Origin: Streptomyces lucensis JCM 4490
GTDB lineage: Bacteria > Actinomycetota > Actinomycetes > Streptomycetales > Streptomycetaceae
Assembly: GCF_014650035.1 (NCBI RefSeq)
Contig: NZ_BMUE01000002.1
Location: forward strand, 1-64,000
Direction of reading: 5' to 3'
DNA length: 64,000 nt
A model generated the notes under the pieces. That model saw only the letters and a list, made by a program, of their open reading frames with translations. It did no database searches and was not told the DNA's origin. The position numbers were made by a program, and so were the translations under genes. Numbering within the stretch: position 1 is the stretch's first letter; each line of letters begins with the position of its first letter. Shown piece by piece: positions 1 through 7,937 of the stretch.

Positions 1-14
1 GAACAAATATTGGG

Positions 15-46
15 AAAACCCCCGCATCATCTGATGCGGGGGTTTT
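15..46. terminator. Rho-independent-type terminator hairpin
   Basis: A perfect 15-bp inverted repeat (15-29 and 32-46) with AAAA at the left base and TTTT at the right base, and only TC between the arms. Symmetric A and T tails let it work in both directions. It closes the leftward DUF58 operon and probably a gene lying to the left of the window. Positions 47-97 hold nothing else that I recognise. Confidence 0.85.
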
Positions 47-97
47 CTGCGTTCAGGGGTCTTTTACCACCCTCGCGGGGCGGCGGGACGCACCCGC

Positions 98-1408
98 TCA
101 GAGCCTTCCCGCCGCCTTGAGGGCCAGATAGGCGTCCGCGAGCGCCGGCGCCAGACCATCGGGAGTCGCGTCCACCACCGACACCCCACGACGGCGAAGT
201 TCCTCCGCGGTGCGGTGCCGCTCGCTCTGCGCCTGTGCCGCCGCAGCGGCCTCGTACACCGCCTCGGCGGTGCCCCGCGACTTCGCCATGCCGGCGATGA
301 ACGGGTCCGCGACCGAGGCGACCAGAACGGTGTGGCGCTGGATGAGCTGCGGCAGGACAGGAAGCAGACCCTGTTCCACCGGTGCCGCGTCCAGCGTCGT
401 GAGCAACACGATCAGCGAGCGGCGAGGTGCCGCGCGCAGAGCGGTCGCCGCGAGACCCCGGGAGTCGGTCTCGACGAGCTCCGGTTCGAGAGTGGCCATC
501 GCGTTGACCACGGACGGCAGGACGTCACCCGCCGAACGGCCCTGTACCAGCGCGCGGACCCGGCGGTCGTAGGCGAGCAGATTCACCCGGTCGCCGGCGC
601 GGGACGCGAGCGCCGCCAGCAGCAGGGCCGCGTCCATGGAGGCGTCCAGACGTGGGGCGTCGCCCACCCGGGCGGCCGACGTACGCCCGGTGTCGAGGAC
701 CAGGAGGATGTGACGGTCGCGTTCGGGGCGCCAGGTGCGGACGGCCACGGTGGACTGGCGGGCAGTGGCACGCCAGTCGATCGAGCGGGTGTCGTCCCCG
801 GGCACGTACTCGCGGAGGCTGTCGAACTCCGTCCCCTCACCGCGGGTGAGCACGCTGGTGCGGCCGTCGAGTTCACGCAGCCTGGCGAGCTTCGACGGCA
901 GGTGCTTCCGGCTGGTGAACGGCGGCAGGACGCGCACCGTCCAGGGCACCTTGTGGGCGCCCTGGCGGGAGAAGAGGCCGAGGGGACCGTAGGAGCGAAT
1001 GGTCACGCGGTCGGTCCGGCGGTCGCCGCGGCGGGTGGGGCGCAACCGCGTGGTCACCCGCCGGCGTTCCCCCGGGGGGATCGTGAGCCGGTGGCGGGAA
1101 GCCTCGACCTCGGTGCCGGACTGCCAGCTGCTGGGCGGCCACGCGTCCCGCAGCCGCGCCCGCAGGAGCCGGCGGGAGGGGTTGGAGATCGTGAGGGTGA
1201 CGTCGGCGGTCTCCCCGAGACGGGCGGAGGTGTCCCCCGAGCGGGTGAGGCGGAGGCGCCGCACGGGCGCGGCAAGGGCGTAGTCGCAGGCGCAGGCCAG
1301 CGCCAGCGGGCCGTTGACCGCCAGGATCCCCGTCCAGCCCGGTTCCAGGATGCCGACGGGGACCGAGCCGAGGGCCGCGAGCAGAGCGGCGCGTCCGGTG
1401 AGCGCCAT
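98..1408 (-). CDS. DUF58 domain protein, membrane-anchored with VWA-like fold
   Basis: A 436-aa protein starting at the ATG at 1408, which overlaps the stop of the MoxR ATPase gene (TGATG) and shows translational coupling. The N-terminal ~40 residues are hydrophobic. The family signature lies mid-protein: a segment containing EYVPGDDTRSIDWRATAR followed by a VWA-like strand with LVLDTGRTS. DUF58 proteins are typically encoded beside MoxR AAA+ ATPases and are thought to act as metal-binding adaptor or effector partners of the ATPase, often in envelope-related functions. The longer reading frame upstream lies inside the MoxR gene and is not used here. The molecular substrate is unknown. Confidence 0.9.
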   Translation of the reverse strand: MALTGRAALLAALGSVPVGILEPGWTGILAVNGPLALACACDYALAAPVRRLRLTRSGDTSARLGETADVTLTISNPSRRLLRARLRDAWPPSSWQSGTEVEASRHRLTIPPGERRRVTTRLRPTRRGDRRTDRVTIRSYGPLGLFSRQGAHKVPWTVRVLPPFTSRKHLPSKLARLRELDGRTSVLTRGEGTEFDSLREYVPGDDTRSIDWRATARQSTVAVRTWRPERDRHILLVLDTGRTSAARVGDAPRLDASMDAALLLAALASRAGDRVNLLAYDRRVRALVQGRSAGDVLPSVVNAMATLEPELVETDSRGLAATALRAAPRRSLIVLLTTLDAAPVEQGLLPVLPQLIQRHTVLVASVADPFIAGMAKSRGTAEAVYEAAAAAQAQSERHRTAEELRRRGVSVVDATPDGLAPALADAYLALKAAGRL

Positions 1409-2400
1409 CAGCGGGGGACCGGCACGTGGGCGAGGATCGCATTGATGACCGAGTCGGCCGTCACACCTTCCATCTCGGCCTCGGGGCGCAGTTGCACACG
1501 GTGGCGCAGAGTGGGCAGGGCCAGGGCCTTGACGTCGTCGGGGATGACGTAGTCGCGGCCCGTCAGCCAGGCCCAGGCGCGTGAGGTGGCGAGGAGGGCG
1601 GTGGCACCGCGCGGGGAGACGCCCAGGGTCAGGGAGGGCGACTCGCGGGTGGCGCGGCACAGGTCCACGACGTAGGCGGTGATCTCGGGGGACACGGTCG
1701 TCTTGGCGACCGCGGCCCGGGCGGTCTCCAGGTCGGCGGGGCCGGCGACGGGTCGTACACCGGCGGCGCGCAGGTCGCGCGGGTTGAATCCGGAGGCGTG
1801 TCGGGTCAGGACGTCGATCTCGTCCTGCCGGGAGGGCAGAGGGATCGTCAGTTTGAGCAGGAACCGGTCCAGTTGGGCCTCGGGGAGGGGGTAGGTGCCC
1901 TCGTACTCGACGGGGTTCTGGGTCGCGGCGACCAGGAACGGCTCGGGGAGCGGGCGGGGGGTGCCGTCGACCGTGACCTGGCGTTCCTCCATGGCCTCCA
2001 GCAGGGACGACTGGGTCTTGGGCGGGGTCCGGTTGATCTCGTCCGCCAGGAGGAGGTTGGTGAAGACCGGGCCGGGCTGGAAGGAGAACTCGGCGGTGCG
2101 GGTGTCGTAGACGAGGGAGCCCGTGACGTCGCTCGGCATCAGGTCGGGGGTGAACTGGACACGCTTGGTGTCGAGTTCCAGTGCGGAAGCGAGTGTGCGG
2201 ACGAGCAACGTTTTGGCGACCCCAGGGACTCCTTCCAGTAGTACGTGTCCGCGGCAGAGGAGGGCGACGACGAGACCGGTCACGGCGGGGTCCTGGCCGA
2301 CCACGGCTTTGGCGATCTCGGCGCGCAGGGCTTCCAGGGAGGCACGGGCGTCGCCCGCGCCTCCGCTCCGCCCGGCGTTGTCAGTGGTCGGGTCCGTCAT
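1408..2400 (-). CDS. MoxR-family AAA+ ATPase
   Basis: A 330-aa AAA+ ATPase with Walker A GVPGVAKT, Walker B LLADEINRTPP and sensor region ATQNPVEYEGTYPLPEAQLDRF, all hallmarks of the MoxR class. MoxR ATPases act as chaperone-like remodelers of VWA-domain partners; the obvious partner is the downstream DUF58 protein, whose start overlaps this stop by one base. The upstream DUF4350 gene overlaps this start by 4 nt (ATGA). Length and motifs are typical. The function of this particular cluster is not established; linkage to mtrAB-lpqB suggests a role in the cell envelope, which is inference. Confidence 0.95.
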   Translation of the reverse strand: MTDPTTDNAGRSGGAGDARASLEALRAEIAKAVVGQDPAVTGLVVALLCRGHVLLEGVPGVAKTLLVRTLASALELDTKRVQFTPDLMPSDVTGSLVYDTRTAEFSFQPGPVFTNLLLADEINRTPPKTQSSLLEAMEERQVTVDGTPRPLPEPFLVAATQNPVEYEGTYPLPEAQLDRFLLKLTIPLPSRQDEIDVLTRHASGFNPRDLRAAGVRPVAGPADLETARAAVAKTTVSPEITAYVVDLCRATRESPSLTLGVSPRGATALLATSRAWAWLTGRDYVIPDDVKALALPTLRHRVQLRPEAEMEGVTADSVINAILAHVPVPR

Positions 2401-3593
2401 GAACGGCGTACCTCTCTTTCGAGGGCGTCGAGTTGGTCGGTCAGGGCGATGAGCGCCGCGTCGTCGCCGGGCGGCGGTCCGAAGAGGAGGGAGTGCAGGG
2501 CCTGGACGTCACCGGTGAGGTGGGCGGACAGGGCGGGGAGCAGGGCCTCGGGCGTGTGCGCGCGGGCGGCGGGGACGCCGGCGAGGGGAGCGAGGCGGGT
2601 GCGGGTGGCGGAGCGAAGAGCGGCGGCAGCGCGGTCGCGGGCATTGGCCTTGCGGTAGAGGCGGGCGCGTCCTTCGGCGGTCTCGGAGGCACGGATCGCG
2701 ACGGGGAGCCCTTCCGGCACGAGGGGGCCGAAGCGCCGCGCTCTCCAGAAGGCGGCGAGGACCGCTGCGAAGAAGAGTTGCAGGGTGCCCCAGAGCCATC
2801 CCGACGGGAGCAGGTCGAGGAAGTTCTTCTGCTCGTCGGTGTCGGTGGCGGAGGCGTCGGACAGCGAGGGGAGGTACCAGACCAGATGCGGGCGGGAGCC
2901 GAGGAGTTGGAGGGCGAGCGAGGCGTTGCCCTGCTCGTCGAGGCGGTGGTTGTAGAGGATGTCGGGCGCACCGAGGACGACGGTGTCGCCGCCCCCGGAC
3001 GCCGCGGGGATGCGCAGCAGGGTGGCGAGGCGCGCGCTGGGGTAGCACGAGTCGGCGTCGAGGTGGGTGGTGGTGTAGCGGATGCCACCGGTGTCGGCGC
3101 TGCCCGCGCGCCGGGCCTCGGGCAGGGTGCAGTCGGGCTCGAGGGTGGACTGGCCGCTGTTCGCGGGGTCCGCGGTGACTCCGGGCGCGAGCCGCTCGAC
3201 GGACGGGCTGCCTGCCGCGACGAGGACGGTGCGCCCCCCGGAGGCCGCTGCCGCCCGGTGCAGCCGGGTCTGCTGACCGGGGGTCAGCAGGTCGGGAGCG
3301 GCGACCAGGAGCGTGCTGTCGGGACCGGTTGCGGCGCGTGCCGCGTCGAGGGTGGTGACCACCCGCGTGGACACGCCCCGTTGGGCGAGGAGTTGTGCGA
3401 CGGCGCGGCTGCCGTAGGGGTCGGCGGAGCGCGGGTCCAGGGCGCCGTGCCGGGTGGTGGAGCGTACGGCCGCCATGGCGACGGCCGCGGCCAGGATCAG
3501 CACGACGGCGAGCGTGATGCCTCGGGCACGGGTCCACAGCCGGCGGGCGGTGGGCGCGGTGGAGGTGGCCGGCAGGGTGGCCTCGGTGGTCAC
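2397..3593 (-). CDS. DUF4350 membrane protein
   Basis: A 398-aa protein beginning at the GTG at 3593, which overlaps the preceding stop by 4 nt (GTGA). I prefer it to upstream in-frame starts that lie inside the DUF4129 gene. An N-terminal transmembrane helix (about residues 20-40) is followed by a large extracytoplasmic DUF4350 domain, then a second helix around the segment LFFAAVLAAFW and a cytoplasmic Arg/Ala-rich tail. The DUF4350 region resembles a GATase1-like fold without obvious catalytic residues. It is co-transcribed with MoxR, DUF58 and DUF4129, so it is probably a structural part of the same membrane complex. Biochemical role unknown. Confidence 0.88.
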   Translation of the reverse strand: MTTEATLPATSTAPTARRLWTRARGITLAVVLILAAAVAMAAVRSTTRHGALDPRSADPYGSRAVAQLLAQRGVSTRVVTTLDAARAATGPDSTLLVAAPDLLTPGQQTRLHRAAAASGGRTVLVAAGSPSVERLAPGVTADPANSGQSTLEPDCTLPEARRAGSADTGGIRYTTTHLDADSCYPSARLATLLRIPAASGGGDTVVLGAPDILYNHRLDEQGNASLALQLLGSRPHLVWYLPSLSDASATDTDEQKNFLDLLPSGWLWGTLQLFFAAVLAAFWRARRFGPLVPEGLPVAIRASETAEGRARLYRKANARDRAAAALRSATRTRLAPLAGVPAARAHTPEALLPALSAHLTGDVQALHSLLFGPPPGDDAALIALTDQLDALEREVRRS

Positions 3594-4369
3594 TCGGCGG
3601 CCCCCTGGCGGGTGCTGTGGGCCGTGCGGGCGGTGCTGTCCGCGAGGGCGGGACTGGTGCGCTCCAGGTCGCGGTCGAGTTCGGCGAGGCGGCGGTACGA
3701 CTGCTCGCCGGCCCGGCGTCCGCCGTACGTGACGTCGTCGAACTCGCGGGCCGCGGCGCGCAGCCGGTCCGTGTGCCCGGGCAGGGCCCGGCCCGCCTCG
3801 GCCGCCGCCTCGTCGGCGGTGCGGCCGGGGCGGGCGTCGAGCAGGGCTCGTTCCTCCAGCGCGCGCACGATGGCCCGCATGCGTTCCTGGACAGCCTGGT
3901 TCCAGTGGCCCTGGGCGGCGTGTGCCTCGCTGGCCGCCCGGTGTTCGGCGGCGCTTCGCGGGCGGTCGTCGAACAGGACGGGGGCCGAGGAGGCGGCGCG
4001 GCGGGGCGTACCCAGGCGCCACCACAGCGCCGCCAGCACGGCGACGACGAACAGGACGACGACGAGCAGGCCGACCGTCCCGCCGGGTGTCGCCGAGGCG
4101 GCCGCGCCGAACAGCCCGTCCAGCCAGTCCCAGAACGCGTTCAGGGCACGCTGCAGCAGGCCCGGGTCGTTCTCGTGGTACATCCGCTTGGACAGCTCGC
4201 GCCGAGCCGCCTCCCGCGCGGGATCGCGCGGAAGTGTCACGGGCGGCTCGTCCCCGGAGCCGCCGGCTGCCAGGACGGTCGTGTCCGCGGCGCGCAGCAG
4301 TCCTCGTACGAACGTGCTGCCGGTGCCGGACGAGGCCGCCGCTGTGAGCATTCCCCCCGAGAGGCTCAC
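3590..4369 (-). CDS. DUF4129 membrane protein
   Basis: A 259-aa protein read from GTG at 4369, 4 nt after the upstream stop; an ATG at 4351 (MLTAAASSG) is an alternative start. One strong transmembrane helix (about 99-120, VVVLFVVAVLAALWW) separates an N-terminal extracytoplasmic part from a C-terminal cytoplasmic DUF4129 helical domain (roughly 150-245), a domain often fused to transglutaminase-like proteins in MoxR/DUF58 loci. It belongs to the tightly overlapping five-gene operon. The extracytoplasmic part contains a Tyr-His-rich patch (KRMYHEND). No catalytic motif is visible. Confidence 0.88.
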   Translation of the reverse strand: MSLSGGMLTAAASSGTGSTFVRGLLRAADTTVLAAGGSGDEPPVTLPRDPAREAARRELSKRMYHENDPGLLQRALNAFWDWLDGLFGAAASATPGGTVGLLVVVLFVVAVLAALWWRLGTPRRAASSAPVLFDDRPRSAAEHRAASEAHAAQGHWNQAVQERMRAIVRALEERALLDARPGRTADEAAAEAGRALPGHTDRLRAAAREFDDVTYGGRRAGEQSYRRLAELDRDLERTSPALADSTARTAHSTRQGAAE

Positions 4370-4373
4370 CGCA

Positions 4374-5780
4374 TCATCTCCCCGGCGTGGGACCGGAGGC
4401 GCCGGTCACATGGCCCTGTACGCCGGCGGCGCGGGACAGTTCGAGGTCGAGGGCCTCGCGGCGGATGCGCTGGTCGATGTAGAGCAGCACGGTGACGCCC
4501 GCGCTGATCGGGAGGGTGAGCGTGGTGCCGATCAGCGAGCCGATCCCGCGGATGATCAGGAAGGCCCAGCCGACGTCTCCGCCTCCGGTGCCATACAGGC
4601 TGCTCGTGCTCTCGTCGCTCACGAGGGCCCCGATGAGGGCGAAGGGGATGGTGACGACGGATTCGACGATGTTGGTGATGAGGCCGGTGAGCAGCACGAT
4701 GCCGAAGACGCGCCACCAGGAGCCGCGCACCAGCTTGGCGGAGCGGCCAAGGGCCTTGCGGATGCTCTGCCGTTCCAGCATCAGGGCGGGCGTGGCCAGG
4801 TAGAAGCGGATCATCAGCCATCCGGCGACCACGAAGGCCGCGAGGATGCCGAGGGCGAGCAGTGCCGCACCGCCGTTGTGGTTGCCGGAGAGCATGACGA
4901 GGAGTCCGGGCAGCGTCCCGGCGAGGATCACACCGCCGGTGATCAGGCCCAGGAGGAGGAGCAGGCCGAACAGTCTGGGGATCTGCGGGCGGGCTTCGCG
5001 CCAGGCCTCGCCGGTGCTGACCGGCTTGCCGAGGACGGCGCGGCTGGTGATGGTCGTCAGCAGGGCGGTGGCGACGAGGATGGCCACCATGGAGATCACG
5101 GCGACGATGCCGGCGCCGACCATGACGTCGCGCAGGGCGGGCAGGACGTCGTCGGCGGTGGCGGTCCGGTCGTCGAACGACGTCCGGGCGAGGGCGTCGT
5201 TCATGAGGAAGCCCTGGACGACGACCAGCGCGGTGTCGACGAGCAGTGCGACTCCGAGCGAGATGCCGAGCACCGTGCGCCAGTGGGTGCGCATGGTGGA
5301 GACGGCGCCGTCGAGGATCTCGCCGACGCCGAGCGGGCGCAGCGGGATGACACCGGGCTTGGCCGCGGGCGGAGGTCCGCCCCAGCCGCCGCCCCAGGGG
5401 GCGTAGCCGCCGGGGGTGCCGTAACCGCCGGGGGTGCCGTAACCGCCGGGGGTGCCGTAGCCGCCGTGGCCGGCGGGAGGGCCTCCGTGGCCGCCGGGGC
5501 CGGGGCCGCCGTGCTGGGGGCCGTTCCAGCCCGGGCCGGGAGGCGGGGGCGGCGGGGTCCGGTCGGGGCCGGGGGCCCCGGTGGGCGCGGACCACTGGCC
5601 GGGTGGCGGCTGCTTCTCGGACCACTTCGCGCCCGGCTGCTGCGGCTCAGTGCCCGGCTGCGGTGCCGGCTCGGAGGGGCCGGGGCGGTCGGCGGGTTCG
5701 GTGGAGCCGGACGCACCGGGTTCCCGCCCCTCGGACGAAGAGGCGGATCCGGGCGAGGCCCAGCCCGGAGTGTCTGTCAT
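4374..5780 (-). CDS. Polytopic GPDPase membrane-domain-like protein with Pro/Gly-rich N-terminus
   Basis: A 468-aa protein. The ATG at 5780 follows a strong AAGGAG Shine-Dalgarno, so I use it rather than the upstream in-frame GTG/ATG. The first ~170 residues are Pro/Gly/Ser-rich and include three perfect tandem copies of YGTPGG, encoded by 18-nt repeats around 5403-5466. A segment PLRPLGVGEILDGA then introduces about six membrane helices, typical of the glycerophosphoryl diester phosphodiesterase membrane-domain family, which lacks a catalytic domain. It heads the leftward MoxR operon and is divergent from mtnA. The disordered N-terminus may be a cytoplasmic interaction arm. Confidence 0.85.
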   Translation of the reverse strand: MTDTPGWASPGSASSSEGREPGASGSTEPADRPGPSEPAPQPGTEPQQPGAKWSEKQPPPGQWSAPTGAPGPDRTPPPPPPGPGWNGPQHGGPGPGGHGGPPAGHGGYGTPGGYGTPGGYGTPGGYAPWGGGWGGPPPAAKPGVIPLRPLGVGEILDGAVSTMRTHWRTVLGISLGVALLVDTALVVVQGFLMNDALARTSFDDRTATADDVLPALRDVMVGAGIVAVISMVAILVATALLTTITSRAVLGKPVSTGEAWREARPQIPRLFGLLLLLGLITGGVILAGTLPGLLVMLSGNHNGGAALLALGILAAFVVAGWLMIRFYLATPALMLERQSIRKALGRSAKLVRGSWWRVFGIVLLTGLITNIVESVVTIPFALIGALVSDESTSSLYGTGGGDVGWAFLIIRGIGSLIGTTLTLPISAGVTVLLYIDQRIRREALDLELSRAAGVQGHVTGASGPTPGR

Positions 5781-5920
5781 CGAAGCTCCTTCTCGGTGCC
5801 CTTCCGCGCACGCGGCGGCAGGTTGGCAGCCATCGTGCCATGGGGTGGTCACCGGCGGACCGGCCGCGGTGGGGGCGGGACACCTTCAATTGTCCGCCGG
5901 TTCCGGGGCAGACTGACGGC

Positions 5921-7063
5921 ATGGCTGATCAGCAGGCGCGAACGGACGGGGACAAGCGGCCGAGCGAGATACCGGTTATCCGTTGGGAGGAACCACCCGA
6001 GGGTCCTGTACTGGTCCTTCTCGATCAGACGAGGCTCCCGACCGAAGAGGTCGAGATGGTGTGCACGGACGCGTCGGCGCTGGTGGAGGCGATCAGGTCG
6101 CTCGCTGTGCGTGGGGCGCCGCTGCTCGGGATCGCGGGGGCCTACGGCGTCGCGCTCGCCGCCGCGCGCGGCTTCGACGTGACCGAGGCCGCAGCGGCGC
6201 TCGAGGGCGCCCGGCCCACCGCGGTGAATCTGGCCGTGGGGGTGCGCCGGGCCCAGGTCGCGCACCAGACGGCGCTGGGCAGGACCGGCGACCCCACCGC
6301 GGCGGCCGCGGCGGCGCTGGCCGCGGCGCGGGCGCTGCACCGGCAGGACGCCGAGGCCAGCGCCCGGATGGCGGTGAACGGCCTGGCGCTGCTGGACGAG
6401 CTGCTGCCGGGCGGCGGACACCGGATCCTCACTCACTGCAACACCGGATCGCTGGTGTCGGGCGGGGAGGGCACCGCCTTCGCGGTGGCTCTCGCGGCGC
6501 ACCGCGTGGGGCGGCTGCGGCGGCTGTGGGTGGACGAAACGCGTCCGTTGCTGCAAGGCGCTCGCCTGACGGCGTACGAAGCGGCCCGCAACGGGATGGC
6601 GTACACCTTGCTCACCGACAACGCGGCGGGATCCCTGTTCGCGGCGGGCGAGGTGGACGCGGTGCTGATCGGGGCGGACCGGATCGCGGCCGACGGTTCG
6701 GTGGCGAACAAGGTGGGGAGCTATCCGCTCGCCGTGCTCGCGCGCTACCACCATGTGCCGTTCATCGTGGTGGCGCCGCTGACGACGGTCGATCCGGACA
6801 CTCCCGACGGGGCGTCCATCGAGGTCGAGCAGCGCCCCCCCTTCGAGGTGACCGAGGTCACAGCGCCGCAGGTGCCGGTGGCGGGAGCGGGAGGCGGGAT
6901 CCCGGTCGCGCCCCTGGGAACCCAGGCGTACAACCCGGCGTTCGACGTGACGCCGCCCGAGTTGGTGACGGCGATCGTCACCGAGGAGGGCGCCGTCTCA
7001 CCCGTGACGGCCCAGGCGCTAGCCGAGCTGTGTGCCAGGTCGGGCCAGGTGACGATCAACTGA
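5921..7063 (+). CDS. mtnA: S-methyl-5-thioribose-1-phosphate isomerase
   Basis: A 380-aa cytosolic enzyme of the methionine salvage pathway that converts 5-methylthioribose-1-phosphate to 5-methylthioribulose-1-phosphate. Family motifs are present: RGAPLLGIAGAYG near the N-terminus, THCNTGSL with the catalytic Cys, and GADRIAADGSVANKVGSY with the catalytic Asp. The ATG at 5921 is chosen because homology begins soon after; longer frames upstream lie in the divergent promoter region. A CAGACT box sits just upstream, so the transcript may have a very short leader. No other salvage genes are adjacent. Confidence 0.95.
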   Translation: MADQQARTDGDKRPSEIPVIRWEEPPEGPVLVLLDQTRLPTEEVEMVCTDASALVEAIRSLAVRGAPLLGIAGAYGVALAAARGFDVTEAAAALEGARPTAVNLAVGVRRAQVAHQTALGRTGDPTAAAAAALAAARALHRQDAEASARMAVNGLALLDELLPGGGHRILTHCNTGSLVSGGEGTAFAVALAAHRVGRLRRLWVDETRPLLQGARLTAYEAARNGMAYTLLTDNAAGSLFAAGEVDAVLIGADRIAADGSVANKVGSYPLAVLARYHHVPFIVVAPLTTVDPDTPDGASIEVEQRPPFEVTEVTAPQVPVAGAGGGIPVAPLGTQAYNPAFDVTPPELVTAIVTEEGAVSPVTAQALAELCARSGQVTIN

Positions 7064-7246
7064 TGGGCTGATGTCGGTTCGACCCGGCCGGCTGCCGGAG
7101 CGGACCGGCGTCGTCGTGCACCGACCGTCATCCCCCGCTGCCGTCGACGTCGGTCGCCAGGGGCAGACAGTGACGGCGCCGTACGACTATCGTCACAGGC
7201 CAGTGAGCCTGCTCACCTGCGCCTCTGTCGTCGTTACGAGAATGGG
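7064..7246 (+). promoter_or_regulatory. mtrA upstream region
   Basis: A 183-nt gap between mtnA and mtrA that must hold the mtrAB-lpqB promoter. I see a GTCACA motif inside ATCGTCACAGG (about 7190) and a GTGAGCCTGCTCAC inverted repeat at 7203-7216 (GTGAGC and GCTCAC around CT). GTCAC-like repeats are known MtrA targets in actinobacteria, so autoregulation is possible; this is inference. Confidence 0.4.
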
Positions 7247-7936
7247 ATGATGTCGTTTATGAAGGGAAGAGTCCTTGTCGTCGACGACGACACCGCACTG
7301 GCCGAGATGCTCGGCATTGTGCTGCGTGGTGAAGGTTTTGAGCCGTCTTTCGTAGCCGACGGCGACAAGGCGCTGGCCGCTTTCCGTGAGTCCAAGCCCG
7401 ACCTGGTGCTGCTGGACCTCATGCTGCCCGGTCGGGACGGCATCGAGGTGTGCCGGCTGATCCGGGCCGAGTCCGGCGTGCCGATCGTGATGCTCACGGC
7501 CAAGAGCGACACCGTCGACGTCGTCGTGGGCCTGGAGTCGGGCGCCGACGACTACATCGTGAAGCCGTTCAAGCCCAAGGAGCTGGTGGCCCGGATCAGG
7601 GCGCGGCTGCGCAGGTCCGAGGAGCCGGCACCGGAGCAGCTGACCATCGGTGACCTGGTCATCGACGTGGCCGGGCACTCGGTGAAGCGCGACGGGCAGT
7701 CGATCGCGCTGACCCCGCTCGAGTTCGACCTGCTGGTGGCGCTCGCACGCAAGCCGTGGCAGGTGTTCACCCGCGAGGTGCTGCTCGAGCAGGTGTGGGG
7801 CTACCGGCACGCCGCCGACACGCGGCTCGTCAATGTGCATGTCCAGCGGCTGCGCTCCAAGGTCGAGAAGGACCCGGAGCGGCCGGAGATCGTGGTGACC
7901 GTCCGTGGTGTCGGATACAAGGCCGGACCGAGCTGA
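7247..7936 (+). CDS. mtrA: Two-component response regulator MtrA
   Basis: A 229-aa OmpR/PhoB-family regulator. The receiver domain (about 8-120) has the acidic pocket DDD (13-15), phosphoacceptor Asp57 in LLDLMLP and the conserved Lys in VKPFKPKE; the C-terminal winged helix ends in RGVGYKAG. MtrA with MtrB and LpqB is the conserved actinobacterial system coordinating envelope homeostasis and cell cycle or, in Streptomyces, development and antibiotic production. mtrB follows after 1 nt. Two Met codons open the frame; either ATG (7247 or 7250) could be used. Confidence 0.97.
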   Translation: MMSFMKGRVLVVDDDTALAEMLGIVLRGEGFEPSFVADGDKALAAFRESKPDLVLLDLMLPGRDGIEVCRLIRAESGVPIVMLTAKSDTVDVVVGLESGADDYIVKPFKPKELVARIRARLRRSEEPAPEQLTIGDLVIDVAGHSVKRDGQSIALTPLEFDLLVALARKPWQVFTREVLLEQVWGYRHAADTRLVNVHVQRLRSKVEKDPERPEIVVTVRGVGYKAGPS

Positions 7937-7937
7937 C

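Noticed and set aside
2433-6182. 1249-codon frame on the + strand across the DUF operon
   Set aside because: Runs antisense through four well-supported genes and into mtnA; low-complexity Gly/Ala/Arg composition.
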